The notes: generated by a model not told the origin, from the sequence alone. A stretch of DNA of 64,000 bases from Streptomyces cinerochromogenes (GCF_014648635.1 NZ_BMRM01000003.1:434001-498000); one strand, 5' to 3'; positions 46,400-55,806 are shown, counted from the first letter of the stretch. Numbers and translations are program-made.

Positions 46400-47473
46400 T
46401 CACGGGTCCCCGCCTCTGTCCTGCCCGGCATCGAAGACGAACAGCGGCTTGGAGCCGTGCGCGGGTGCTTCGGCGAGCGCGACGGCTTCTGCGAAGGCTT
46501 CGAGCGGGAACGGCCGGCCCTGGGCAATGCTCAGCACCCCGTCACCGACCAGACCGCGCACCTGGGCCAGCGCGTGCAGTGTGTCCTCCGGCGAGGCGGT
46601 CCCGAACCAGCGGTTCAGCCAGAAACCACGGACTGTCTTGGTCTCGTAGATGACCGAGCGCGCCTGGAGCGGGATCGTCAGCGCCGACGGGTCGGTCTGC
46701 CGGTGGGTGGAGAGCGCGCCGTAGACGACCAGCTCTCCTCCCGGAGCCAGTGCCTGGGACACCTGGGCGCCGACGGGGCCCGCGACACAGTCGATCGCCT
46801 TCCGCACGTCGGCCGGGCCCGCGATCTCGGCGACACGCTGCACCAGGTCCTCGTCCTGCGTGCAGATGACCTCCTCCCCGCCCAGCGCTTCGATCTCCTC
46901 GACGGCACCACGTCGCCGCACGACATTGATCGTGCGAATCCCCAGGTGCCGGGACAGCTGGATGACGAGCCGGCCCACGGTGGATCCCGCGGCCGTCTGG
47001 ACCAGCCACTCGCCCGGCTGCACGTCGAGTTCGCGCGTCACGAGCAGCAGCGCGGTCAACGGGTTCACGGCGAGTTGGCAGGCGCTGGAGCCGCTCAGAC
47101 GATCGGGGACCGAAAGCAGTCTGTGTGCGTCGGCCACGAGGTATTCCTGCCACGTGCCGGCCACAGGAGGCCCGGGTACGGCCGGGACCACGGCGGCCAC
47201 CACGCGCTCACCGACCCTCAGCCCCTCGGTTCCCGGGCCCAGGGCCGCGATACGGCCCACGCACTCCATGGTGCCCCCGACAGCGGGAAACTCCGGGGCG
47301 AAGCCGTAGCGGCCGCGCAGCACGTGCAGATCACTCGCGTGGACCGGGGTCGCCTCCACACGGATCAACGCCTGACCGGCGTCCGGCGTGGGAACGGGCC
47401 GGGACTCCAGCCGCAGGACATCGGCGGGCTCGCCAGCCGCCACAGCCACGAGCGCGCGCATGGACCGAGGCAT
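46400..47473 (-). CDS. Zinc-type alcohol dehydrogenase-like / quinone oxidoreductase
   Basis: The 357-residue MDR-family protein has MRALVAVAAGEPADVLRLESRPVPTP, then GRYGFAPEFPAVGGTMECVGRI as the GroES-like half, and a Rossmann half with TAAGSTVGRLVIQL (nucleotide loop) and GGEEVI. It lacks the Zn-binding Cys cluster, so it is a zinc-free NADPH quinone or enoyl reductase type, close to mitochondrial trans-2-enoyl-CoA reductase-like proteins (EAF...). ATG 47473 (MPRSMRAL) follows GAAAGGCC. Electron acceptor unknown. Confidence 0.88.
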   Translation of the reverse strand: MPRSMRALVAVAAGEPADVLRLESRPVPTPDAGQALIRVEATPVHASDLHVLRGRYGFAPEFPAVGGTMECVGRIAALGPGTEGLRVGERVVAAVVPAVPGPPVAGTWQEYLVADAHRLLSVPDRLSGSSACQLAVNPLTALLLVTRELDVQPGEWLVQTAAGSTVGRLVIQLSRHLGIRTINVVRRRGAVEEIEALGGEEVICTQDEDLVQRVAEIAGPADVRKAIDCVAGPVGAQVSQALAPGGELVVYGALSTHRQTDPSALTIPLQARSVIYETKTVRGFWLNRWFGTASPEDTLHALAQVRGLVGDGVLSIAQGRPFPLEAFAEAVALAEAPAHGSKPLFVFDAGQDRGGDP

Positions 47474-47755
47474 GAGTGGCCTTTCGTCTCTCGCCTGCCA
47501 GGGCGTGCCGGACCGCTCGCTGCGGCACGGGTGCAGACAGGCATCCGCGCTTCCCTTCACGCTACGCCCAGTGCCGGCGAGGTTCTCGACAACACTGCGG
47601 TTGTGGGCCCGTTGCTGCCGCGGCGCTGAGCGAAGCGTCCACAGGGTTCGTCAGGCCGGGCCGCCGCTGGACGACGAGTCGGTTCTGCACCACACGGACC
47701 ACGAGCCACTCCCTGGTCGAAGAGACAGGCCCCGTGAGGCTCAGCGCGTCCTGCG

Positions 47756-49090
47756 TCACGGATTCTGCGGGCGCCATTCGAAGAGCAGGATGGTCGCGTC
47801 GTCCCGCAGATGGTTGCGCTGGTAGTCGAGGATGGCGTGGATGAGCAGCCGTAGGACCTCGGCCGGTCGTTGGCCGGCGGCGTTGGAACGGATGATGAAG
47901 TCGGTGAACCGGTCGAGCCCGAACTCCGCACCGTTTTCGTCGCGCGCCTCCACCACACCGTCGGTGTACAGCAGGACACAGTCACCCGGTTCCAGCTTCG
48001 TCTCGTGGACCTCCCGCGCTGCCGGGACGAGCGGGCCGGCCAGGCCGATCGGCGGTTGTGGGTGGCTGTCCAGCGCCCCGGCGAGCACCCGCTCGTCACG
48101 GATCAGCAGCGGTGCGGGGTGGCCGCAGTTGACCCAGCGCAGTATCCCGGTCTCCGCGTCGAGCCGGCACAGGACACCGGTGCAGAAGTGGTCGGGCAGC
48201 CACTCGGCGAGGGCCTGGTCGACGGAGCCGACGACATCGGTCAGGTCACCGCCGCCGCGGCGGCTGTTGCGCGCCGCGGCCATGGCGACCGACGTGGTCA
48301 GACCGGCGGTCAGGTCGTGGCCCATGCCGTCGAGGATCATGGTGTGCAGCACGTTCTTGACCACCGAGTGGTCGAAGGCGTCGCCGGCGATGTCGTACGC
48401 CGGCTCCAGGACCGCGGTCGAGACGCACCTGCTGCTGCCGATGGTGCGCGGTGGCAGGAAGGCCCGCAGCATCTCGGCGGGCAACCGCATGGGTGCGGTG
48501 CGGGTGCGGGCCGCCAGCCAGTCGCTGTAGGCCCGCTTCGAGGTGATCAGCATGGCGAACAGGTGGGCCAGCATCCGGCTGCGGCGCATCAGCGGTCCGT
48601 CGAGTGAAGCGGTGCGCACCGCCAGCACGCCCAGCCGCTCCGCACCGTCGACGAGGGGCATCCACACGATCAAGCCGTCGTCGGCATCGACCACCCTGGG
48701 GGCAACCGTGCGGTACGCCCAGCCTGCCGACGAGTGGTCCACGGACAGCGGTTCCAAGGCTTCGTCGAGTGGAATGAGCAGCCACTGCTGTAGGTCGGCG
48801 AGGTAGATCAGCGCGGTGCCCAGGCCGAGAGCCGAGGCGCACTGGTTGACCAGCGCGGGCAGTTCCACCGGCAGGGCCGTCTGCGCCTGGGAGATCAATC
48901 GTTCGAGCCGGTTCTCGTCGACGGCGGGATCGCGACCGAGAACCGGATGGGGACCGGGATCGGGACCGGCATAAGGAACGCGATAGGGACCGCGATCGGG
49001 GCCGGGATCAGGAACGCGATCGGGATCAGGACCGGCGGGAGTGCGTGGCGAATCCGGCACGGGGATCACCCCTTCCTCGCCCAGTCTCAC
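47756..49090 (-). CDS. GAF-SpoIIE serine phosphatase with proline-rich N-terminus
   Basis: The 444-residue protein has a Pro/Asp/Gly-rich N-terminus (about 10-55), a GAF-like domain (about 60-200) and a SpoIIE phosphatase (about 225-440) with IAGDAFDHSV, LDGMGHDLTAG and YTDGVVEARDENG; the Asp motifs are present. It likely dephosphorylates a STAS antagonist. GTG 49090 has a fair site (GGGCGGGA); in-frame GTG 49060 has a better-spaced AGGAAGGGG and would drop 10 residues. No operon partner is evident. Confidence 0.88.
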   Translation of the reverse strand: MRLGEEGVIPVPDSPRTPAGPDPDRVPDPGPDRGPYRVPYAGPDPGPHPVLGRDPAVDENRLERLISQAQTALPVELPALVNQCASALGLGTALIYLADLQQWLLIPLDEALEPLSVDHSSAGWAYRTVAPRVVDADDGLIVWMPLVDGAERLGVLAVRTASLDGPLMRRSRMLAHLFAMLITSKRAYSDWLAARTRTAPMRLPAEMLRAFLPPRTIGSSRCVSTAVLEPAYDIAGDAFDHSVVKNVLHTMILDGMGHDLTAGLTTSVAMAAARNSRRGGGDLTDVVGSVDQALAEWLPDHFCTGVLCRLDAETGILRWVNCGHPAPLLIRDERVLAGALDSHPQPPIGLAGPLVPAAREVHETKLEPGDCVLLYTDGVVEARDENGAEFGLDRFTDFIIRSNAAGQRPAEVLRLLIHAILDYQRNHLRDDATILLFEWRPQNP

Positions 49091-49178
49091 ATTGATCCCG
49101 CCCTTTGGTCGCAGGAGGCGGTGGACGTCGTACGGTGATCATCCGGGCGGCGTCGGACGATCGGATCAGCCGGCGGCC

Positions 49179-49565
49179 TCACAGATGTCGCTGGTCATGC
49201 TCCTCGTGGCCGCACGGGTCGGGCGGCACCGGGGCGGGTGTCGGTGTGCCCTGCCGCTGTGCGCCCAGCAGGGCGGCGCTCACCAGAGTGGCGAGCAGAT
49301 CGATGTCGGACGACACTTCCAGGCGGACGGTCACCCAGCCGGACGTCCGCGACAGGATGACCGCGCTGGACCGGCGCAGTACCGGCTGGAGCCTGGCGAT
49401 CAGGGGACGAGTGAGATGCACTTCCGCCTCGTGGCCCCCATGGAAGCGCACGATCTCGGTGCCGTTGGCGGAGCACAGGCAGCGCCGCTCCCCGCGGGAA
49501 CCGCGCCCACGGGAGAGGGCTGACCAGTCTCCGAGGCGTTGGTCCGCCAGGTCGGTCAGATTCAT
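49179..49565 (-). CDS. Luciferase-like (DUF5519) hypothetical protein
   Basis: The 128-residue protein has an LTRPLIARLQPVLRRSSAVI helix and SGWVTVRLEVSSDIDLLATL, a pattern I associate with the small luciferase/DUF5519 family (SGWVT-R). Two Cys lie at CLCSANG. ATG 49565 is preferred; GTG 49580 would add five residues. The gene is divergent from 49731. There is no catalytic site for real luciferase activity; the role is unknown. Confidence 0.6.
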   Translation of the reverse strand: MNLTDLADQRLGDWSALSRGRGSRGERRCLCSANGTEIVRFHGGHEAEVHLTRPLIARLQPVLRRSSAVILSRTSGWVTVRLEVSSDIDLLATLVSAALLGAQRQGTPTPAPVPPDPCGHEEHDQRHL

Positions 49566-49730
49566 GCTGTCAGCGTGCACCCGTCGCGCATCACCGCACA
49601 GGGGTCGTGCGCATTCCTGTCCCCGCGCCGCTCTTCCGTCAAGCAGTCCGCAGTGAGGAGGCGCGCCGCCCGCTGACGCCGCCTAGGCTGGAGGTACGTG
49701 CCGCCCTCGAAGGAATCCGGGAGGTGTGCC

Positions 49731-50111
49731 GTGGCCCGCGCCCACCGCTTCCACCTCGAAGTGGAAGGTCACTCGGTGACGGTTCAGACCCGCCACGCCG
49801 CACGCGAGACGGAGCTGCTCGTGGACGGAAAGGTGGTCGGATACCAGCGAACCCCGGCACGGCACCGCCCGTCCGCGACCGCGTTCACCGCCGAACTGCC
49901 AGGTGACCCGCCGGAGCCCTTCGCCGTCACTCTCCACATCCGTGAGACCGCCGAGGACGCCCCCACGTGTGTACTGGAGATCGCTGGACGCAGCCGTCCC
50001 ATGCCGGAGTTGCCACTGGCCCGACCCGGCACCCTCCCTCCTGCAGCGGGCCGCCCCGCACTGCGGTCGGCCCGCAGGCTGCTGCGCAGCACTCTGCGGA
50101 GGTGGGGTTGA
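49731..50111 (+). CDS. Hypothetical beta-rich protein
   Basis: The 126-residue protein looks beta-rich, with RFHLEVEGHSVTVQTRHAA and ETELLVDGKVVGYQRTP, then AFAVTLHIRE. The C-terminal end is basic (RSARRLLRSTLRRWG). GTG 49731 has an excellent GGGAGGTGTGCC site. I do not recognise the family. It converges with the P450 gene at 50226 and is divergent from the DUF5519-like gene. Confidence 0.75.
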   Translation: MARAHRFHLEVEGHSVTVQTRHAARETELLVDGKVVGYQRTPARHRPSATAFTAELPGDPPEPFAVTLHIRETAEDAPTCVLEIAGRSRPMPELPLARPGTLPPAAGRPALRSARRLLRSTLRRWG

Positions 50112-50225
50112 CGGACGGGGTTGGAAGGGTGGAGTCCGAAGCCGCGCCTGACCAACGACCCACTCGCGACCGCCCCGGCTGCCGCGGGCCCCGCACCTCC
50201 TGGTGCCCTTGTCGCCGGCCGGTCC

Positions 50226-51410
50226 TCACAGTCGGATCGGGAGGTGGCGGGGGCCGCGGAGCATGGCGTTCTGCCGATACGGGGGCGGGTCCTCGACGAG
50301 GCGTGCCGTGCCGAGGCGGGGGAGCAGGGCGCCGAGTGCGGCCTGCGCTTCCAGACGGGCAAGGGGTCCGCCGAAGCAGATGTGGATGCCGCTGCCGAAG
50401 CCCAGGTGCTGGTTGTCGGCCCGGGTGGGGTCGAACCGGTCGGGATCGTGGAACCGCTTGGGATCGCGGTTGCCCGACGCCAGCGCCAGGATGACGGAAG
50501 CCCCTCGGGGCACGGGGGTGCCGGCGATGTCCAGGTCGGCGCGGGGGATGCGTTCGCGCATGTGGACCGGGGGTTCGTAGCGCAGCAGCTCCTCCACGGC
50601 TCGTGGCAGCAGCTCGGGTTCACGGCGCAGGTGGTCCAGCTGTTCGGGCCGGCGCAGGAGGGTGAGCACCCCGTTGGTGATCAGGTTGACCGTGGTCTCG
50701 TGACCCGCGATGAGCAGGAGTACGGCCGTCTCCGCGAGTTCCTGCTGGGTGAGCCGCAGCGCGGCATCCGGCTCGTTGACGAACGCCGAGAGCATGTCGT
50801 CGCTCGGCTTGCCGCGGCGCTGTTCGGCCAGGTTCAGCAGGTACCCGCCCATCTCCACGCGGGCCTGGTCGCCGGCCTTGTCCGTCTCGGTGGTGTCCGC
50901 GCCGGGCCGGACGTCAGCGGCGGCGACGAGGGCGTCGGACCAGGCCCGGAACAGCGGCTCGTCCTCGCGCGGCACGCCGAGCAGGCGGCAGATGACCGCG
51001 ACGGGAAGCGGGTAGGCGAAGTCGTCGACGAGATCGACCTGCTCGCCCGCCTCGAAGGACGCCAGCAGTTCCTTGGTGATCTGGTCGATCTCGTCACGCA
51101 TGCCGTCGACGCGGCGGGGGCTGTGCGGAGGGCCGAAGGGCCACATGGCCAGGGTGCGCAGCCTGTGGTGTTCAGGGTCGTCGAGCCGCAGGAACGGCAG
51201 CTGCTGTACTTCCACGCCGCCGGTACGGGGATCGACACTCATCCGGGGGTCGTGGAGCAGAGCGGCGATCTCGTGGTAGGTGCCGATCAGGTAGGTGCCG
51301 TCAACCTGCTGAACCACGGGACCTGCCTCGCGGAGTTCCGCGTACAACGGATAGGGGTTGGGGCGGCTGGCGTAGTCGGTGATGCGTGCCAGCAAGGTCT
51401 CCGAGGCCAT
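50226..51410 (-). CDS. Cytochrome P450 (class I, soluble)
   Basis: The 394-residue enzyme shows the I-helix oxygen motif AGHETT, the K-helix EELLR, PFRFDP-like DPDRFDPTRADN and the heme loop FGSGIHICFGGPLAR with Cys345. It matches typical actinobacterial soluble P450s in size. GAGGAGCCCTG precedes ATG 51410. It is the last gene of a minus-strand operon with a ferredoxin reductase and a ferredoxin, giving a full electron chain. The substrate cannot be told from sequence. Confidence 0.96.
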   Translation of the reverse strand: MASETLLARITDYASRPNPYPLYAELREAGPVVQQVDGTYLIGTYHEIAALLHDPRMSVDPRTGGVEVQQLPFLRLDDPEHHRLRTLAMWPFGPPHSPRRVDGMRDEIDQITKELLASFEAGEQVDLVDDFAYPLPVAVICRLLGVPREDEPLFRAWSDALVAAADVRPGADTTETDKAGDQARVEMGGYLLNLAEQRRGKPSDDMLSAFVNEPDAALRLTQQELAETAVLLLIAGHETTVNLITNGVLTLLRRPEQLDHLRREPELLPRAVEELLRYEPPVHMRERIPRADLDIAGTPVPRGASVILALASGNRDPKRFHDPDRFDPTRADNQHLGFGSGIHICFGGPLARLEAQAALGALLPRLGTARLVEDPPPYRQNAMLRGPRHLPIRL

Positions 51411-51441
51411 CAGGGCTCCTCGTGGTCGAGCGGTACGTGGA

Positions 51442-52797
51442 CTACACCACGCTGAGTCGGCGGTCGGGAAGGTGACCGGTGAGCGCGACGGTCGGGCCGT
51501 GGGACAGCACCGACGGATCCGGTACGTCGGACGGAATCGGAACATCGGCCGCGATCGCCCGGTCGGCCGCGCCGGGCGGGGGCGGGAACGGGGCGGCCGT
51601 TTCGATCAGGTGCCGGTAGTAGTCGAGCGACTTCGCCATGTCGACGGTGACGGCGGCGGTGACCCGGCCCTTGTAGCCGTAGACCATGGCGAGCCGGCGC
51701 GCCTCCAGGGAGCCCTGGGCGATGACGACGTGGTCGGAGTAGGTGGGCACGCCCACCGACTTGATGTTGAGTCCGAACTGGGTCGACCAGAACACGGGGA
51801 TGGACAGGTGCGGGCGCTGCAGCGGTCCCGGGTTGATCATGTTGTGCGCCGCCACCTCGGCCTGCTCCACCGCGTTCCCCCAGTGCTCCAGGGACAGCAT
51901 CTGGTAGCCGAACAGCGGATGGGGGAAGCGGGAGACGTCGCCGGCCACGAAGACGTCGTCGGTGACGATCCCGTACATGGTGAAGGCGCGGCAGCCCGCG
52001 TCGCAGGCGATCCCGCGCGGGCCCGCCGCGAGCCCGGAGTCCGCCAGCCACTCCACGTTGCGGACCGCGCCCAGCGCCACCACGCACACGTCCGCCTCGA
52101 CACGGCTGCCGTCGGACAGCTGCGCACCGGTGAAGGCGCCGTTCCCGTTCAGGGCGGTGACCGTCACCCCGGTGCGCAGGTCCACGCCGTGGTTGCGCTG
52201 CATGACGGCCGCGAGCTTCGACAGCGTGCCGCCGAGCGCGCCCACCAGGGGAGCGGGGCCGCGTTCGGCGACCGTGACCTGCAGCTCCAGTTCACGGCAG
52301 GCGGAGGCGATCTCCGAGCCGGTGAAGCCGCCGCCGATCACCAGTACCCGTTCCGGTCCTGCGGCCAGCCGTTCGGCCAGGCCTTTCCCGTCCTCGCGCG
52401 TGCGCAGGGTGAACACCCCGTCCAGGGTGGCTTCCTCAGGGTGGGGCCAGGGCCGCGCCCGGGTGCCGGTGGCGATCAGGAGCCGGTCGTACGGCAGCGA
52501 CTCGCCGTCTTCCAGCAACACCCTTCTGGCCAGCAGGTCCACACCGGTGGCGCCGACGCCCAGCCGCCACTCGGCCTCGGGGTCCCGGCGCATGGGGAGC
52601 TCGGTGGTGTCCGCCGTCGCCTGCCCGAGCAGCACCTGCTTGGACAGCGGCGGCCGGTCGTACGGCGCGTAGGGCTCGTCGCCGACCACGGTGAGTGATC
52701 CGGTGAAGCCCTCCTCGCGCAGGGCCTCCGCCGCTCGCAGCCCGGCCAGCGACGCGCCGACGATGACGATACGGCCGTTCTTGAGGTCATCGGGCAC
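51442..52797 (-). CDS. FAD-dependent NAD(P)H ferredoxin reductase
   Basis: The 451-residue reductase has the FAD Rossmann motif IVIVGASLAGLRAAEALR, the NAD motif VLVIGGGFTGSEIAS (about 147-162), the DVFVAGDVSRFP flavin motif and a C-terminal FWSTQFGLNIKSVG interface. This is the putidaredoxin-reductase type that feeds electrons to a ferredoxin for P450. It starts at GTG 52797, overlapping the ferredoxin gene by 11 bp; the P450 follows after 31 bp. The FAD and NAD domains are intact. Confidence 0.95.
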   Translation of the reverse strand: MPDDLKNGRIVIVGASLAGLRAAEALREEGFTGSLTVVGDEPYAPYDRPPLSKQVLLGQATADTTELPMRRDPEAEWRLGVGATGVDLLARRVLLEDGESLPYDRLLIATGTRARPWPHPEEATLDGVFTLRTREDGKGLAERLAAGPERVLVIGGGFTGSEIASACRELELQVTVAERGPAPLVGALGGTLSKLAAVMQRNHGVDLRTGVTVTALNGNGAFTGAQLSDGSRVEADVCVVALGAVRNVEWLADSGLAAGPRGIACDAGCRAFTMYGIVTDDVFVAGDVSRFPHPLFGYQMLSLEHWGNAVEQAEVAAHNMINPGPLQRPHLSIPVFWSTQFGLNIKSVGVPTYSDHVVIAQGSLEARRLAMVYGYKGRVTAAVTVDMAKSLDYYRHLIETAAPFPPPPGAADRAIAADVPIPSDVPDPSVLSHGPTVALTGHLPDRRLSVV

Positions 52798-52996
52798 CGG
52801 TACTCACCTCCTCACCGAGGAGGATCGCCTGCACCGGGCACGCCGCCGCGGCCTGGCGCACGCGTTCTTCCTGGTCGCCGGGCACGGCCGTGGCGTACAG
52901 CAGGCCTTCCTCGCCGTGCAGCTCGAACACGTCCGGGGCGAGGAACACGCACTGGGCGTAGCCCTGGCAGCGAGTGAGATCGACAACGGTCCGCAT
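52787..52996 (-). CDS. 3Fe-4S ferredoxin of the P450 system
   Basis: The 69-residue protein has CQGYAQC (Cys10, Cys16) and CPVQAI (Cys53), the three-Cys pattern of 3Fe-4S Streptomyces ferredoxins that serve P450s; the position equivalent to the second Cys of a 4Fe-4S set is Tyr/Ala. It starts at ATG 52996 and is the first gene of the operon. It passes electrons from the overlapping reductase to the P450. Confidence 0.95.
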   Translation of the reverse strand: MRTVVDLTRCQGYAQCVFLAPDVFELHGEEGLLYATAVPGDQEERVRQAAAACPVQAILLGEEVSTGAR

Positions 52997-53101
52997 CAGT
53001 CACCACTTCCTCCGCTGTCCCACCCCCCTCGTCTCCAGCATGGAGGGAGAACAGGGGGCGCGCACGGTGACTGCCGAGGGGCGTCCCGCCGTCCGCCGTC
53101 A

Positions 53102-53269
53102 GCCCTGGCCGCGGTGGAGGGTGCGTGCAGCACTGATCAGGGCGAGGTGGATGAACGCCGGAGCGGAGGTGCCCAGTTGCCGGCCGGTGTGGCTGATCTC
53201 CTCGGCGTACGGGCCGACATGGCCGGCCTGGGCATGCATCTCCTCGAAGCCCGGTCGAGCTTCGTCAAG
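53102..53269 (-). pseudogene. C-terminal remnant of a GH15 glucoamylase-like gene
   Basis: About 56 residues read ...AGHVGPYAEEISHTGRQLGT then FIHLALISAARTL, close to the conserved C-terminal end of family GH15 glucoamylases (LxGEEIDPxTGExLGNFPQAFSHIxLINAA). There is no upstream catalytic part or start. The rest of the 497-bp interval 52997-53493 holds nothing else recognised. Confidence 0.6.
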
Positions 53270-53493
53270 CGGAACCGGACTGGGCTGCCGTGGCCACGAG
53301 GTCCGACAAGGGTGTCGATGTCTTCCCGGGCACGGTGACCCTCGCAGCGATCGGGCTCTGGCTCCGGGGGTAGATCCATTATCGCGGTGCGGGAAGGCGT
53401 CTGTCACCGTTCTCCGGAATGATCTTTACACCCGGTTTGCGTCTCTAGGCTTTCAGCCGGACACAAAGCACGGATCCGATGGGGGAGTTGAGG

Positions 53494-54000
53494 GTGGCGC
53501 ACGACGTTGCCGAACTGGCGGTGGAACTCACGGACATGGCTGCGGCCGATCACCGGTCCGCAGCCTGCGCGAACAGCGATGACCCCGCAGAGCAGCTGGC
53601 GTGGCGGCGGCTGACCGCCCAGCATGGTGACCGGCTCGGCGAGATCATGGACGAGTACGGCTGGCCGACGGCGGAGCTGGTCGGCGAGGAGGCCGCACGC
53701 GCGGCATGGCTGATCGCTCAGCACGCCGACCGGCAGCTCGACGTTCAGCGTCGTGCCCTCCAGCTGATGCGGCAGGCGGTCTCGGCAGGCGCTGCCAGCC
53801 CGCGTGAGCTGGCCTTTCTGCGCGACCGCACGCTGGTCAACGAGGGCCGTAAGCAGGTCTACGGCACCCAGATCGCCGGTGTGAAGGACGGGGCGCCGGT
53901 TCCGTGGCCCTGTGAAGAACCGGAGCGCGTGGACGAACTCCGCGCGGAAGTCGGCATCGAGCCCTTCGACGAGTACGTCGCCAAGTTCTCCCTGGCCTGA
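53494..54000 (+). CDS. DUF6624-like hypothetical protein
   Basis: The 168-residue helical protein has WRRLTAQHGDRLGEIMDEYGWPT, VGEEAARAAWLIAQHADRQLD and LVNEGRKQVYGTQIAGVKDG, which I associate with DUF6624. GTG 53494 is chosen over ATG 53479 because GGGGGAG fits it better. The ending EPFDEYVAKFSLA is typical of the family. Nothing is known of its function. It lies upstream of the glutamine amidotransferase gene, 500 bp away. Confidence 0.75.
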   Translation: MAHDVAELAVELTDMAAADHRSAACANSDDPAEQLAWRRLTAQHGDRLGEIMDEYGWPTAELVGEEAARAAWLIAQHADRQLDVQRRALQLMRQAVSAGAASPRELAFLRDRTLVNEGRKQVYGTQIAGVKDGAPVPWPCEEPERVDELRAEVGIEPFDEYVAKFSLA

Positions 54001-54499
54001 CGCCCCGTTCCAGTGGCGTCCGGTGGATCACTGCCCAGGCTCGTCCCTCACTGGGCGTAGCCTTGGCAGCCGAGCGGGTCAGGGGTGTTCGGGTCAGCCA
54101 CGACCGCGAGTCCGGCCGCGGCCCGGACAGCCGGGGCGGCATCCGGCCGCGGATCACCGATACGGGCGTCGGTGTCACCGGGCATCGACGGCAGCCGGAC
54201 CACGGCCGCCCTGCCGGAGCCGTCCACCCACGTCCTGCTCCGAACGCCGTGATGCGTGCTCGTAGCGCTGCTGAACAAGCCGTGACCAGCCCGACCATGA
54301 CGGCACGCGTGGTGCCTCGCGAGGCGTCCGGCTGGATGATTTTTCCTCGCGTACTCGGCGCAGCCACCACCACGTGAGAGCAACGTGCCTAGTTTCGACC
54401 GAGAAGCCCCGCTCAGCTCGGCCGCCACTGACGACAGAGCACGAACCGCCGGCCCGGCACGAGCCGCGACAGGCCGGCCGCCCCCTCTGGAGGAATGCC
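54001..54499. other. 499-bp interval without a supported gene
   Basis: A minus-strand frame at about 54048-54250 reads in a balanced way (VRLPSMPGDTDARIGDPRPD), but its N-terminus seems shifted to another frame and has no ribosome site. It may be a broken small secreted protein. The right 100 bp must hold the amidotransferase promoter and ribosome site (GGAGGAATGCC). Confidence 0.4.
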
Positions 54500-55369
54500 G
54501 TGTGCCGTCTCTTCGGCCTCAGCAGCGCCCCACGCCGTACCCACGCCACCTTCTGGCTGCTGGACGCTCCCGACAGCCTCAGCTCGCAGAGCCGCCGAGA
54601 TCCCGATGGCACCGGCCTCGGCTACTTCACCGCCGACGGCACCCCCCGCATCGACAAGGCTCCCATCGCCGCCTACCACGACCGCAGCTTCGCCGAGGAG
54701 GCCCGCGAGGTTGAATCGGCAACCTTCATCGCCCACGTGCGCTTCGCCTCCACCGGCAGCCTGGACGTCCGCAACACCCATCCCTTCGAGCAGGACGGGC
54801 GGCTCTTCGCCCACAACGGAGTCCTCGAGGGCCTGGACAAGCTCGACGACCACCTGGGCGAGGACCGGTCACTTGTGAAGGGCGACACCGACTCCGAACG
54901 GTTCTTCGCCCTGATCACCCGGGAGACCCGCCGGCACGACGGTGACGTCACCGAGGGCATCCGGCACGCCGCCCACTGGATCGCCGACAACCTGCCCGTC
55001 TACGCCCTCAACCTGATCCTCACCACCGCCGAGGAACTGTGGGCGCTGCGCTACCCGGACACCCACGACCTGTACGTCCTCGAACGCCGGGCGGGCGGCC
55101 AGCACGGCAACCGGCACCTCGACCACAGCGGCACCCACGGCCGCATGCGCATCCACTCGTCGCACCTCGCCCAGCAGCCCGCCGTCGTCGTCGCCAGCGA
55201 GCGCATGGACGACAACCCCCACTGGCGCCGGCTGGAGCCCGGCGAACTGCTCCACGTCGGCCCCGACCTCCGCCCCACCCGCCAGGTCGTCCTTCCCGAT
55301 CCTCCGGCACACCAGCTCACCCTCGACGACCTGCACCCCGACGCAGCCGCCTCCCAGACGGCTGCCTGA
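54500..55369 (+). CDS. Class II glutamine amidotransferase (EgtC/YafJ-like)
   Basis: The 289-residue protein starts V/M-C, so Cys2 becomes the N-terminal nucleophile typical of Ntn-hydrolase amidotransferases. RDPDGTGLGYF, FIAHVRFASTGSLDVRNTHPF and LFAHNGVLEGLDKLDD are the GATase_4 motifs. Family members include EgtC of ergothioneine synthesis and YafJ; no egt neighbours are here, so the amide substrate is unknown. GGAGGAATGCC precedes GTG 54500, fixing the start. Confidence 0.92.
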   Translation: MCRLFGLSSAPRRTHATFWLLDAPDSLSSQSRRDPDGTGLGYFTADGTPRIDKAPIAAYHDRSFAEEAREVESATFIAHVRFASTGSLDVRNTHPFEQDGRLFAHNGVLEGLDKLDDHLGEDRSLVKGDTDSERFFALITRETRRHDGDVTEGIRHAAHWIADNLPVYALNLILTTAEELWALRYPDTHDLYVLERRAGGQHGNRHLDHSGTHGRMRIHSSHLAQQPAVVVASERMDDNPHWRRLEPGELLHVGPDLRPTRQVVLPDPPAHQLTLDDLHPDAAASQTAA

Positions 55370-55806
55370 GCGTTGTCCGGGCAAAGGCACCGACGACATT
55401 GCCTGCACACCATGTCGTTCGGGAGTCTGCGAGAGCGGAGCAGGACGGCTGCGAGCGCGGCAGAGGGCAGGAATCGCCCAGAGGCCGCCGGTCCAAGGCC
55501 CGCGCAATCCCAGTTGCTCAGCGCGCCCCCGGGTGCCCAGGACGGGAGGGGGAGAGGATGCGACGCTGGAGTGAGGGCCGCGAGTGGAGGACCGAAGTCG
55601 TCTCATCCGGCCCCGGGCCCTCCCCATCGGCCTGGCGGCCATGCCCCGGCAGGGCTCGACGGATGCCACGCAGCGTCGTGCGGTCGGTCCGTGAGCCCGC
55701 CGGCCGGGGCACCACTCACCAAGCGTCACCAGGCGGCGGCCTACCGCGTGGATCCGGCCCGCCGGGACCAGGACCGCGCGACCACCCCGGAAGGCAGGTG
55801 CGTCCC
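55370..55806. other. 437-bp gene-free stretch
   Basis: No gene, hairpin or repeat is convincing. Frames here are shadows with Arg/Pro/Ala bias. The right end carries the ribosome site of the secreted protein at 55807 (GGAAGGCAGG). Confidence 0.5.

Noticed and set aside
47562..47777. A 71-residue minus-strand frame downstream of the second SpoIIE phosphatase
   Set aside because: No ribosome site, overlap with the phosphatase C-terminus and no recognisable family. The 282-bp gap is better left unassigned.
54048..54428. Minus-strand frame with balanced composition in its C-terminal half
   Set aside because: Its upstream half is Arg/His-rich, there is no start with ribosome site, and no family is recognised. 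At most it is a broken gene.
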